This document shows positions 23,390-31,620 of a stretch of DNA of 64,000 bases, piece by piece. Under the pieces are notes generated by a model, which saw nothing but the letters and a program-made list of their open reading frames with translations, was not told the origin of the DNA and did no database searches. The stretch covers positions 3,878,501 to 3,942,500 of the forward strand of contig NZ_OY781365.1 in assembly GCF_963676815.1 (NCBI RefSeq), read 5' to 3'. This DNA is from an uncultured Draconibacterium sp. Lineage in GTDB: Bacteria > Bacteroidota > Bacteroidia > Bacteroidales > Prolixibacteraceae. Position 1 is the stretch's first letter. Each line of letters begins with the position of its first letter. The position numbers and the translations under genes were made by a program.

Positions 23390-24385
23390 TTAAGGTACTT
23401 CTACCTGGTTCAATATGTCGGTAATAATTTCTTCCTGTGTAATGTTGTTGGCCTCGGCTTCGTAGCTCAGTCCGATACGGTGACGCAATACATCAGGACA
23501 AACGGCACGAACGTCTTCAGGAATTACATAACCGCGGCGTTTAATAAAGGCAAAAGCTTTTGCTGCCTGAGCCAAACTGATTCCTGCCCTTGGCGAGGCT
23601 CCGTAAGCGATCATATCTGAATATTTTTCCAGTTTGTATTCTTCCGGTTCGCGTGTAGCAAAAACAATGTCAACAATGTATTTCTGTATTTTTTCATCCA
23701 TGTAAACATCTTTCACCACGTTGCGGGCTTTAATAATGTCTTCCGGTTTCAGAATTGTTGTTGTTTCAGGGAACTGTGCCAGCAGGTTTTGATTGATGAT
23801 CTGACGCTCTTCCTCCTTTTTCGGGTAGTTGATCACCACTTTCAGCATAAAACGGTCGACCTGCGCTTCTGGCAGCGGGTAAGTACCTTCCTGCTCAATC
23901 GGGTTTTGTGTAGCCATTACCAGGAATGGTTCGTCAAGTTTAAAGGTTTCGTCGCCAATAGTAATCTGGCGTTCCTGCATGGCTTCGAGCAGTGCCGATT
24001 GCACTTTTGCCGGTGCACGGTTGATCTCATCTGCCAATACAAAGTTGGCAAAGATCGGCCCTTTTTTAATGCTGAACTCTTCTCTCTTCTGGCTGTAGAT
24101 CATTGTTCCCAGAACGTCGGCAGGCAGCAAGTCGGGAGTAAACTGAATACGTGAAAATTTAGCGCTGATTGTTTGCGACAAGGATTTAATGGCAAGTGTT
24201 TTCGCCAAGCCCGGAACACCTTCCAGCAAAATGTGACCATTAGAAAGTAAGCCGATCAGCAAACTTTCAACCAGGTGTTTTTGTCCAACAATCACCTTGT
24301 TCATTTCCATGGAAATCATATCCACAAACGAACTCTCTCTTTGAATTCTTTCGTTCAATTCTTTGATATCAACTGCTTGATTCAT
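23390..24385 (-). CDS. moxR: MoxR-family AAA+ ATPase
   Basis: 331 residues. Walker A is EGVPGLAKT (55-63), Walker B is NFVLADEINRAPAK, and QERQITIGDETF and ATQNPIEQEGTYPLPEAQ are MoxR-typical. MoxR ATPases act as chaperone-like partners of VWA proteins, here the Bat proteins and the DUF58 protein encoded downstream. It is the first gene of the unit; the ~460 bp upstream should contain the promoter. Confidence 0.95.
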   Translation of the reverse strand: MNQAVDIKELNERIQRESSFVDMISMEMNKVIVGQKHLVESLLIGLLSNGHILLEGVPGLAKTLAIKSLSQTISAKFSRIQFTPDLLPADVLGTMIYSQKREEFSIKKGPIFANFVLADEINRAPAKVQSALLEAMQERQITIGDETFKLDEPFLVMATQNPIEQEGTYPLPEAQVDRFMLKVVINYPKKEEERQIINQNLLAQFPETTTILKPEDIIKARNVVKDVYMDEKIQKYIVDIVFATREPEEYKLEKYSDMIAYGASPRAGISLAQAAKAFAFIKRRGYVIPEDVRAVCPDVLRHRIGLSYEAEANNITQEEIITDILNQVEVP

Positions 24386-24846
24386 CTGTATCGTTATTTC
24401 TTTAAATTTTTAACAATTGTCCTTTATTCAATTTCTCTGGTTTAGTAAATTCGGTCGGAAGACAGAAGACGGAAAAGGTTTTCAGCATCCGAATATTCGA
24501 ATTTACAGTGTGAAATTAGAATACCATTTCTAAAAAACAGTTCGTCTATTTTTTCGAAAGCACGAAAATAAAAGATTGCAGTCATAAAAAGGCTTTAATT
24601 GTGTTAAAAAATTTTAAGTAATTAAATGTCTATTGAGTAGATGAGGTAAAGTATTATGAAGAGATATTTCTGTTGTTATTTATAAAAGAATAATCAAAAT
24701 TAATCAGATGTGTTGTTAAACTTCTTGTTGTAATCGTAATGTGCAGATTATTAGGTGTGTATATCGTCTGTTTAAAATAATGTTTCTATAGTAATATATT
24801 TGCCGATTATTTGTAACTTTATTTTGGGTCATTCAAAAACACAATT
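24386..24846. other. Divergent intergenic region, moxR / hypothetical gene
   Basis: About 460 bp with no gene. It contains a short repeat-like word (GAAGACAGAAGACGG near 24462) and then very AT-rich sequence leading to the promoter of the 24847 gene. I found no clear promoter for moxR. Confidence 0.5.
24795..24802 (+). promoter_or_regulatory. Promoter -7 box TATATTTG
   Basis: Exact match to the Bacteroidota TAnnTTTG element, 45 bp before the ATG of the hypothetical gene at 24847. No clear -33 TTG. Confidence 0.55.
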
Positions 24847-25224
24847 ATGTCTGGTTTAATATATAAATACGATTACAGAGATCGTATTATGTTTAAATAC
24901 TATTTTGGATTGATAACTGTTGAAAATGTTAAAGAATCATGGCGTGATGCCATTGAAAAAAAGCTGATTCCTGGAGATGTAATTGGTTTTGTGCTCGATT
25001 ACCGTTCTGCACATTTCGATATTAAACCCGGCCGGCATATTGAAATTCCAGAATTTTATCAGCAGTATCCGCACGTATTTCATAAAAAGAGAGTTGCTAT
25101 AGTTACTGAGAATCCGGAAGATATTGTTTACCCGATGTTGATTCAAACGCAGGATAAAGGGTATATGTCGGAACCCTTTAGTACCGTGGATGCCACAATT
25201 AGCTGGATCTGGAGTTTTGAATAA
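24847..25224 (+). CDS. Hypothetical cytoplasmic protein (125 aa)
   Basis: No signal peptide or membrane segment. An alpha/beta pattern (GDVIGFVLDYRSAHFDI, HKKRVAIVTENPEDIVYPML) recalls SpoIIAA/STAS-like or ActR-type domains that occur as orphan genes in Bacteroidota, but I cannot name the family. It is monocistronic: its own TAnnTTTG promoter lies upstream and a terminator at 25253 follows, shared with hsp20 on the other strand. Confidence 0.7.
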   Translation: MSGLIYKYDYRDRIMFKYYFGLITVENVKESWRDAIEKKLIPGDVIGFVLDYRSAHFDIKPGRHIEIPEFYQQYPHVFHKKRVAIVTENPEDIVYPMLIQTQDKGYMSEPFSTVDATISWIWSFE

Positions 25225-25252
25225 TTGGGTATACTTAGCACTATTTCATAAA

Positions 25253-25283
25253 AAACGTCGTCCAAATCAATTGAACGACGTTT
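25253..25283. terminator. Bidirectional terminator between the hypothetical gene and hsp20
   Basis: AAACGTCGT pairs with ACGACGTTT across a 13-nt loop, between two convergent genes; an A-run precedes it and a TTTGTATAAAT follows. Confidence 0.75.
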
Positions 25284-25293
25284 GTATAAATCA

Positions 25294-25734
25294 TTAAGCA
25301 ATTTTAATTTGTCTTTCAGGTTGTGGCTTCACTTCGTCGCGTTTTGGTAAAACAATGTGTAAAATTCCATTGTCGTACTTCGCTGAAATCTTTTCGCCAA
25401 CAACCGCGTTATCTGCTACTGTAAATGAACGTTGGAATGATTGATAACTGAACTCACGACGAGTGTACTTGTCTTTTTTCTCTTCGTTCTCACTTTTCTT
25501 TTCCGAAGAAATGGTAAGTACATTGTTTTTAAAGTTCACATTAAAATCTTTTTTGTCCATTCCCGGAGCGGCAACTTCAATTACAAAATCATCGTCGGTT
25601 TCTTTTACATTGATTGCAGGCAACGAAGTATTTGTACTCGAAAAATTGTTGTAGTCCCAATCCATCAAATCATTGTTGAAAAACCTGTCAAAGAATGATG
25701 GATAATACGGTTCGTTTCTTTTTGCTAATTTCAT
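25294..25734 (-). CDS. hsp20: Small heat-shock protein, Hsp20/alpha-crystallin
   Basis: 146 residues with a central alpha-crystallin domain (about 38-130): FVIEVAAPGMDKKDFNVNFKNN and the closing ISAKYDNGILHIVLPK with the conserved G-I-L motif. It is an ATP-independent holdase for unfolding proteins in the cytoplasm. The start is fixed by a strong Shine-Dalgarno (AAAGGAGGAT on the minus strand, 25741-25750), unusual for Bacteroidota, where most genes lack one. Confidence 0.95.
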   Translation of the reverse strand: MKLAKRNEPYYPSFFDRFFNNDLMDWDYNNFSSTNTSLPAINVKETDDDFVIEVAAPGMDKKDFNVNFKNNVLTISSEKKSENEEKKDKYTRREFSYQSFQRSFTVADNAVVGEKISAKYDNGILHIVLPKRDEVKPQPERQIKIA

Positions 25735-26231
25735 GACTTAATCCTCCTTTAACTTTTTGGTTAAACAATTCATTGAACTTTTCTATCACTAATAAATCAA
25801 ATGCTGTACCAGACGAATTTTTCTGAAAGAATTTCAGTGTTATCTGTCAGGTTGTCATGTGGTTTGGGTAAGTTTTATGAAAGTTGTTGGAATTCAGAAT
25901 CTTGATTCATTGTAAAAATGTCAGCATAGATGTTTATTGTTAAGCAACATCTTTATATTGCTTGTTTTTAACGAATTAAAGTTTTATATTTATTTGATAA
26001 AAGTTGACTGACCCACTAGAGGGCCGCCAAATTAAAACAACCAATGAATGTATTGTAACTCCATAAATTAACGGAATTAAAGAAGAATCTGATATTTTAT
26101 GGATTTAATATTTAGGCACAGAAATAAAAAGAAATGCATTTGAAAATCAAGGGATAAGGATTATAAAAGTGAATGAATTTTTCAAAAACTTTTGGCTTCG
26201 TTCTGAAGTCGCGTGTTTGGGGTTAACTGGG

Positions 26232-26266
26232 GCCGCCTCTCTGGAAAAGAGAGGCGGCTATTTTTT
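26232..26266 (+). terminator. Orphan rho-independent terminator
   Basis: GCCGCCTCTC pairs with GAGAGGCGGC around a short AAAA-containing loop, followed by TATTTTTT. There is no plus-strand ORF upstream, so it either ends a small RNA or is left over from a lost gene. Confidence 0.75.
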
Positions 26267-26371
26267 GCAGAAACTTATAGCGATTTTGGTACGGACGCTG
26301 TGGTCGGGATTTGGCTATGGCCGATTTTCAATTCGACCAGTATAGCTGATCTAAACTTTCAACTTTTTCTG

Positions 26372-26379
26372 TAATTTTG
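26372..26379 (+). promoter_or_regulatory. Promoter -7 box TAATTTTG for truA
   Basis: Exact TAnnTTTG, 20 bp before the truA ATG, giving a very short leader of roughly 14 nt. Confidence 0.65.
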
Positions 26380-26399
26380 CACCCTGAAAAACGAGAACA

Positions 26400-27161
26400 A
26401 TGCCACAACGCTATTTTTTGCAACTCAGTTACAAAGGAACCAATTACCACGGATGGCAGATTCAGCCTAACGCTGTTTCTGTTCAGGAGGTGATGGAAGA
26501 CGCCTTGTCAAAAATTCTGCGAGAGAAAATAGCAGTGGTCGGTGCAGGACGAACAGATACCGGAGTGCATGCCTCGTTTTTTATCCTGCATTTTGACACC
26601 CAAAATGGTATTCCTGAAAATCTGGACATCGTTTATAAACTCAATAGCTTTTTACCCTCCGACATTGCTGTGCAAAAAGTGTGGCCGGTTGATGAGGAGG
26701 CACACGCCCGGTTTAGCGCTACTTCGCGTACGTATCATTATTTTATTTCCACCGAAAAAGATCCGTTTGCTACAGAAACAAGCCACAAATACCTGAAACC
26801 AATGGATGTGGAGAAAATGAACCAGGCAGCACAGAAACTTTTCAATTACACCGATTTTACCAGCTTTAGCCGCTTACACACCGATGTGAAAACCAACAAC
26901 TGTAAAATTATGCAGGCCGAGTGGATCGTACACCAAAAGAAGTTACTGTTTATTGTAAAAGCCGATCGTTTTTTGCGCAACATGGTGCGTGCCATTGTGG
27001 GAACTTTGCTGGAAGTGGGGCAGGGTAAACTGAGTATTCAACAATTCTGCGATATTATTGAAAAGCAGAACCGTGGAGCTGCAGGAGCATCAGCGCCGGC
27101 GCAAGGTTTGTTTTTAGTGGATATTGAATATCCTGATTCGATTACACAGAGCCACCTTTAA
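26400..27161 (+). CDS. truA: tRNA pseudouridine synthase A
   Basis: Makes pseudouridine at positions 38-40 of the tRNA anticodon arm. The 253 residues include the catalytic motif GAGRTDTGVHA, whose Asp is the nucleophile, and the C-terminal RADRFLRNMVRAIVGTLLEVG-like block (F-L-R-x-M-V-R). It is a stand-alone gene that converges with the AraC-type regulator; the two overlap by 20 bp at their ends. Confidence 0.96.
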   Translation: MPQRYFLQLSYKGTNYHGWQIQPNAVSVQEVMEDALSKILREKIAVVGAGRTDTGVHASFFILHFDTQNGIPENLDIVYKLNSFLPSDIAVQKVWPVDEEAHARFSATSRTYHYFISTEKDPFATETSHKYLKPMDVEKMNQAAQKLFNYTDFTSFSRLHTDVKTNNCKIMQAEWIVHQKKLLFIVKADRFLRNMVRAIVGTLLEVGQGKLSIQQFCDIIEKQNRGAAGASAPAQGLFLVDIEYPDSITQSHL

Positions 27162-28017
27162 ACTTTTTCCGGTATTGTAAAGGCGATATTCCGTTAATAC
27201 GTTTAAACTGACGATTAAAATACGAAATGCTGTTATAACCGCAGTCAATGGCGATATTGCCAAAACTCTCGTTACTTCCTGCTATTAATTTCCCCGCATA
27301 TTCAATGCGCATATCGTTCAGAAATTCAGAATAAGCCTTGCCTGTTCGTTGTTTAAAATAACGACAAAACGAGTTGGGAGTCATATTTGCCACATCGGCA
27401 AGTTGCCCCAGATTTACTTCGTTACGGAAGTTTTTTGATAGAAAGTTAAAGATCACATTGATTCGTTCGTTATCCGACTCGCGTGTTGGCGTGGTGTAAC
27501 TCACCGAAGAAAGTGTGCGTAAATCTTTAGAGTGTGCGAAAGTGTTTAGAATACTCATCAGCAGTTGAAAGCGCTTGAATCCATCCGCATCGGGGCATTG
27601 TTTTATCCATTCAATCAATATATTTTTATCCGGCCCGTCAATTTTTACTCCCATCGAAGCTTTATCAAGTAAGTGTTTTATGTGCAACATTTCCGGAATT
27701 TCGAAAAACTGGTTTCCAAACGTTTCATCTTTAAAAAACAAGGAAATGCTTAACACCTCCAGGTTGCTGTCGGGGTGGTAATAAGTTTCGTCGCATTTTG
27801 TAACGTGCGGCACATTTTTTCCAATTATAAAAACATCGCCCGGCTGAAAACGTTCCACATGATTTCCGATAAAACTGGTTCCTTCTCCTTTCACAATGTA
27901 AGTTATCTGATGCTCGGGATGATAATGTATTGTATCATAAAAGTGTGCCCCATCATCTATTTGTAGTCGGAATGAGTTACCTCCTGTCTTTGGAATTACA
28001 AAACGTACTGCCTTCAT
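27142..28017 (-). CDS. AraC-family transcriptional regulator (cupin + HTH)
   Basis: 291 residues: an N-terminal cupin-like sensor domain (about 20-90; HYHPEHQITYIVKGEGTSFIG and ERFQPGDVFIIGKNVPH) and a C-terminal AraC double helix-turn-helix (about 185-285; LGQLADVANMTPNSFCRYFK and NIAIDCGYNSISYFNRQFKR). It is divergent from the hydroxyproline operon and is its probable regulator, responding to hydroxyproline or an intermediate. The effector is inferred from position only. Confidence 0.9.
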   Translation of the reverse strand: MKAVRFVIPKTGGNSFRLQIDDGAHFYDTIHYHPEHQITYIVKGEGTSFIGNHVERFQPGDVFIIGKNVPHVTKCDETYYHPDSNLEVLSISLFFKDETFGNQFFEIPEMLHIKHLLDKASMGVKIDGPDKNILIEWIKQCPDADGFKRFQLLMSILNTFAHSKDLRTLSSVSYTTPTRESDNERINVIFNFLSKNFRNEVNLGQLADVANMTPNSFCRYFKQRTGKAYSEFLNDMRIEYAGKLIAGSNESFGNIAIDCGYNSISYFNRQFKRINGISPLQYRKKFKGGSV

Positions 28018-28151
28018 TTTTTATCGATCAGTAAATGTTCTCCTCTTGAAATTGTTCTCAATTACCATAATAATATACTCTAAAACTATAAGAGGGTAAA
28101 ATAGTTCAAAAAATGGATAAAATAAGAAAATAAAAAGGTGTTTAACTCCTT

Positions 28152-28159
28152 TAAATTTG
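28152..28159 (+). promoter_or_regulatory. Promoter -7 box TAAATTTG for the hydroxyproline operon
   Basis: Exact TAnnTTTG, 35 bp before the ATG at 28194. Imperfect dyads lie just upstream (TACTCT...AGAGGGTA near 28074-28099), a reasonable place for the divergent AraC-type regulator to bind. Confidence 0.6.
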
Positions 28160-28193
28160 CTTTTGTAAATAGTCATCAAATAAATAATAAAAT

Positions 28194-29087
28194 ATGAGAC
28201 CAACATGGACAGGGGTTTATCCCGCAGTAACAACAAAATTTAAGGAAAACGGCGAACTGGATATTCCGGCTTTTATCAAGAACATTGAATTCCAGATTGA
28301 ATCAGGAGTGTCAGGAATTATTATCGGAGGTTCGCTGGGCGAATCAAGTACTTTAAGTAACGAAGAGAAAGTTGAGCTAGTAAAATCGCTTCAGCCTTAC
28401 CGCGAACAGGTACCGGTAATTATGAACATTGCTGAGTCGAGCACAGTAAATGCTGTTGAGGCTGCAAAACAAGCCGAAGCAAATGGCGCCGATGGTTTGA
28501 TGTTGCTTCCACCGCTGTTATACAAAGCTGATGCCGATGAAACTGTTGAGTATTTTAAAACTGTTGCTGAAGCTACTTCGTTACCCATTCTGTTGTACAA
28601 TAATCCGGTTGATTACAAAATCGAGATTACAGTGCCGATGTTCGAGAAACTGAAAGGTGTACCAAATATCGAAGCAGTAAAAGAATCTACCCGCGACCTT
28701 ACAAACATTACAAGATTAAAGAATGCTTTAGGTGATCGTTTTAAGATTCTTGGTGGTGTTGACACACTTTGTTTGGAGTCGTTGTTGTTGGGTGGCGACG
28801 GATTGGTTGCCGGTTTGGTTTGTGCTTTCCCTAAAGAAACAGTGGTATTGTACGAGTTGGCCAAAGCCGGAAAAATTGATGAAGCATTGGAATTGTATCG
28901 GTGGTTTATGCCGCTTTTCGAAATGGATATCCACGCGAAATTGGTACAGTACATCAAACTTTGCGAAGTGTACACCGGTATTGGAACAGAATATGTGCGC
29001 GCTCCAAGAAAAATGATCACGGGAGCAGAACGCGAATCGATCATTGCAACGATTGAAACTGCATTGGCAAACCGACCTAAATTTTAG
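28194..29087 (+). CDS. DHDPS/NAL-family lyase, probable 1-pyrroline-4-hydroxy-2-carboxylate deaminase
   Basis: 297-residue TIM-barrel enzyme of the DapA superfamily. The Schiff-base lysine is Lys163 (EAVKESTRD), and the conserved tyrosine is Tyr135 (LLYNNP); GGSLGESSTLS is the substrate loop. Dihydrodipicolinate synthase itself is unlikely, since the gene begins an operon with a 4-hydroxyproline epimerase, a D-amino-acid dehydrogenase and an aldehyde dehydrogenase. In that pathway this family removes ammonia and water from pyrroline-hydroxy-carboxylate, giving 2-oxoglutarate semialdehyde. Function is from context. Confidence 0.85.
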   Translation: MRPTWTGVYPAVTTKFKENGELDIPAFIKNIEFQIESGVSGIIIGGSLGESSTLSNEEKVELVKSLQPYREQVPVIMNIAESSTVNAVEAAKQAEANGADGLMLLPPLLYKADADETVEYFKTVAEATSLPILLYNNPVDYKIEITVPMFEKLKGVPNIEAVKESTRDLTNITRLKNALGDRFKILGGVDTLCLESLLLGGDGLVAGLVCAFPKETVVLYELAKAGKIDEALELYRWFMPLFEMDIHAKLVQYIKLCEVYTGIGTEYVRAPRKMITGAERESIIATIETALANRPKF

Positions 29088-29090
29088 AGT

Positions 29091-30569
29091 ATGGCAGAAT
29101 TAAACGACCAAATTAATGAGATAATGTTGAAGGCTGCTGAAGCCTTCAACGTGTATAAGAAAGTTTCTGCGGAAAAGCGTGCAACTTTTTTGCGGACGAT
29201 CGGTGAGGAGATCATGAATATTGGCGACGAATTGGTGGAAACCGTAATGGCTGAATCCAATTTGCCGGAAGCCCGTGTTCGCGGAGAGCGTGGACGTACT
29301 GTTGGCCAGCTAAATAAGTTTGCCGACCTGATCGACGAAGGATCGTGGTGCGAAGCAACCATTGACGTTGGTGATCCGGGACGTGAGCCTCTGCCAAAAC
29401 CTGATATCAGAAAGAAATTGGTGCCACTTGGGCCGGTTGTGGTTTTTGGCGCCGGAAATTTTCCGCTGGCATTTTCTGTTGCCGGTGGTGATACCGCTTC
29501 TGCTTTGGCCGGTGGAAACCCGGTGGTTGTAAAAGGTCATCCTGCACATCCAAAAACGGGGGCGTTGGTGGCAGCTGCTATTGAAGAAGCTGTCGAAAAA
29601 TGCGAATTGCCTGCCGGAACTTTTGGTTTTATCGATGATGCAAGTTATGAATCAGGTCAGTTATTGGTGAAACATCCGGTTACAAAAGCTGTCGGATTTA
29701 CAGGTTCGTATCAAGGGGGAATGGCACTGGTAAAACTGGCTGCTGATCGTGAAGAGCCAATTCCTGTTTTTGCAGAAATGGGAAGTATTAATCCGGTGGT
29801 TGTAATGGAAGAAGCACTGGCTAACGACCATGCTGCAATTGCATCAAAACTGGTTGCTTCGGTAAATCTTGGAGCTGGTCAGTTTTGTACCAATCCCGGA
29901 TTGCTGATCACCACCAAAACAGATGGATACGAAGCATTTGTGGAAGAACTGGCAAAAGAAGTTGCCGCAACAACAGGTTCTCAAATGTTCAGCACTTCGG
30001 TGCTCCGAAATTACGAACTGAACAAGGACAAAATGTTCTCGCACTCAGAAGTGAAACTGCTTGGAAAAGGAATCGGAGAAGAAACAGGAAATGTTCCTCC
30101 TGCACTTGCTACAGTTTCTGGTGCTGATTTCATAAAAAATCCGCATTTGCACGAAGAGGTTTTTGGCCCCTTTAGTTTACTGGTGGTTTGCGAAAACAAG
30201 TCAGAACTACTGGATGTGGTGAACGGCTTAAAAGGCCAGTTAACGGCTACTGTTCATGCAATAGAAAGTGAGTTGCCCGACAACCAGGAAATTGTTGACG
30301 CCTTGCTCGAAAAATGTGGACGACTGTTGCTAAACGGAGTTCCGACCGGTGTGGAAGTTTGTGCCGCAATGCAGCACGGCGGACCTTTCCCGGCAGCAAG
30401 CGATTCGCGTTTTACATCGGTTGGTGTGAGTGCCATAAAGCGATTTGTACGTCCGGTGGCTTTCCAGGATTTCCCTGACAGTTTATTGCCTGCCGAATTG
30501 CAGAACAGCAACCCGCTAAACATTTGGAGAGTAGTTAACGACACGTGGACTAACGCCGCGGTTAAATAG
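29091..30569 (+). CDS. Aldehyde dehydrogenase, probable 2-oxoglutarate semialdehyde dehydrogenase
   Basis: 492 residues of the NAD(P)-aldehyde dehydrogenase family. The catalytic cysteine is Cys266 (GAGQFCTNPG) and the general base Glu229 (FAEMGSINP); GFTGSYQGG is the cofactor turn. The FAEMGSINPVV variant is characteristic of the ketoglutarate-semialdehyde branch. It starts 3 bp after the lyase stop. In the hydroxyproline pathway it oxidises 2-oxoglutarate semialdehyde to 2-oxoglutarate, entering the TCA cycle. Confidence 0.9.
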   Translation: MAELNDQINEIMLKAAEAFNVYKKVSAEKRATFLRTIGEEIMNIGDELVETVMAESNLPEARVRGERGRTVGQLNKFADLIDEGSWCEATIDVGDPGREPLPKPDIRKKLVPLGPVVVFGAGNFPLAFSVAGGDTASALAGGNPVVVKGHPAHPKTGALVAAAIEEAVEKCELPAGTFGFIDDASYESGQLLVKHPVTKAVGFTGSYQGGMALVKLAADREEPIPVFAEMGSINPVVVMEEALANDHAAIASKLVASVNLGAGQFCTNPGLLITTKTDGYEAFVEELAKEVAATTGSQMFSTSVLRNYELNKDKMFSHSEVKLLGKGIGEETGNVPPALATVSGADFIKNPHLHEEVFGPFSLLVVCENKSELLDVVNGLKGQLTATVHAIESELPDNQEIVDALLEKCGRLLLNGVPTGVEVCAAMQHGGPFPAASDSRFTSVGVSAIKRFVRPVAFQDFPDSLLPAELQNSNPLNIWRVVNDTWTNAAVK

Positions 30570-30597
30570 TATAGTTATGATTTTATAGAATCTGACA

Positions 30598-31614
30598 ATG
30601 ACAAGAAGATCATTTTTTTGTATCGATGGACATACCTGCGGCAATCCGGTGCGGGTAGTGGCCGGTGGTGTTCCCCGCTTAAAGGGGAAAAGTATTTTTG
30701 AGAAACGCGAACACTTCCTTGAGGAATACGATTGGATTCGCACAGGTTTGATGTTCGAGCCGCGAGGCCACGAGCAAATGTCGGGGAGTTTTATATTTCC
30801 TCCGGAAAATCCGCACAACGACGCGGGAATTCTTTTCATCGAAACAAGTGGTTGTTTGCCCATGTGTGGGCACGGAACCATTGGCACGGTTACCATTGCT
30901 GTTGAGGAAGGTTTGATTGTGCCGCATACACCCGGAACAGTTCGTTTGGAAACGCCTGCCGGATTGGTTTTGGCTCATTATAAACAGAATGAAAAAGGCA
31001 AAGTAACGTCGGTAAAAATTATTAATGTTCCGTCGTTTTTGTATGCACGAGGTCTAACAGTTGAAAGTCCGCATTTGGGCGAGTTGACTGTTGATGTGTC
31101 TTATGGCGGAAACTTTTATGCTATTGTTGATGAGCAACCTAATTTCTCGGGATTGCACAATTTTACTGCTGATGAGTTGATCACTTTTAGTGGCGCGATT
31201 CGTAAAGGACTGAATGAGAAATACAGCTTTGTACATCCGCAAAACGAGAAGATATGTGGTTTGAGCCATGTACTCTGGACAGGAAATACAAAAAGCGAAG
31301 AAGCCGATGCGCGTAACGCTGTTTTTTATGGCGAAAAGGCGATCGATCGTTGCCCGTGCGGAACAGGTACTTCTGCCCGGATGGCGCAGTGGTTCTCAAA
31401 CGGAAAACTTCAGTTGGGCTCTACATTTTTGCATGAGAGTGTAATTGGTAGCCAGTTTATCGGTACCGTTGAGCAGCAGCAAAAAGTGGGCGATTTCGAC
31501 GCCATTGTTCCGGGGATTGAAGGCTGGGCAAAAGTTACCGGCTACAATCATATTATTATCGACGATGAGGACGATCCGTATGCACACGGATTTAGGGTGG
31601 TAGGAAAACTATAG
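30598..31614 (+). CDS. 4-hydroxyproline epimerase (proline racemase family)
   Basis: Converts trans-4-hydroxy-L-proline to cis-4-hydroxy-D-proline. The 338 residues have both catalytic cysteines of the family: Cys90 in MCGHGT and Cys254 in PCGTGTSARMA. With two Cys this is a true racemase/epimerase, not a dehydratase (which has Thr/Ser at one site). The neighbouring genes choose hydroxyproline over proline as the substrate. Third gene of the operon, 28 bp after the aldehyde dehydrogenase. Confidence 0.92.
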   Translation: MTRRSFFCIDGHTCGNPVRVVAGGVPRLKGKSIFEKREHFLEEYDWIRTGLMFEPRGHEQMSGSFIFPPENPHNDAGILFIETSGCLPMCGHGTIGTVTIAVEEGLIVPHTPGTVRLETPAGLVLAHYKQNEKGKVTSVKIINVPSFLYARGLTVESPHLGELTVDVSYGGNFYAIVDEQPNFSGLHNFTADELITFSGAIRKGLNEKYSFVHPQNEKICGLSHVLWTGNTKSEEADARNAVFYGEKAIDRCPCGTGTSARMAQWFSNGKLQLGSTFLHESVIGSQFIGTVEQQQKVGDFDAIVPGIEGWAKVTGYNHIIIDDEDDPYAHGFRVVGKL

Positions 31615-31620
31615 CAGAAG

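Larger units (their letters stand above)
25735..26399. other. Long intergenic region, possible ncRNA
   Basis: About 665 bp without a credible protein gene. Its right end has a strong intrinsic terminator (26232-26266) reading rightward with no gene in front of it, so an untranslated transcript of up to ~270 nt may end there. GGGCCGCC appears at 26021 and GGGCCGCCTCT at 26230. No known RNA family is recognisable to me. Confidence 0.4.
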
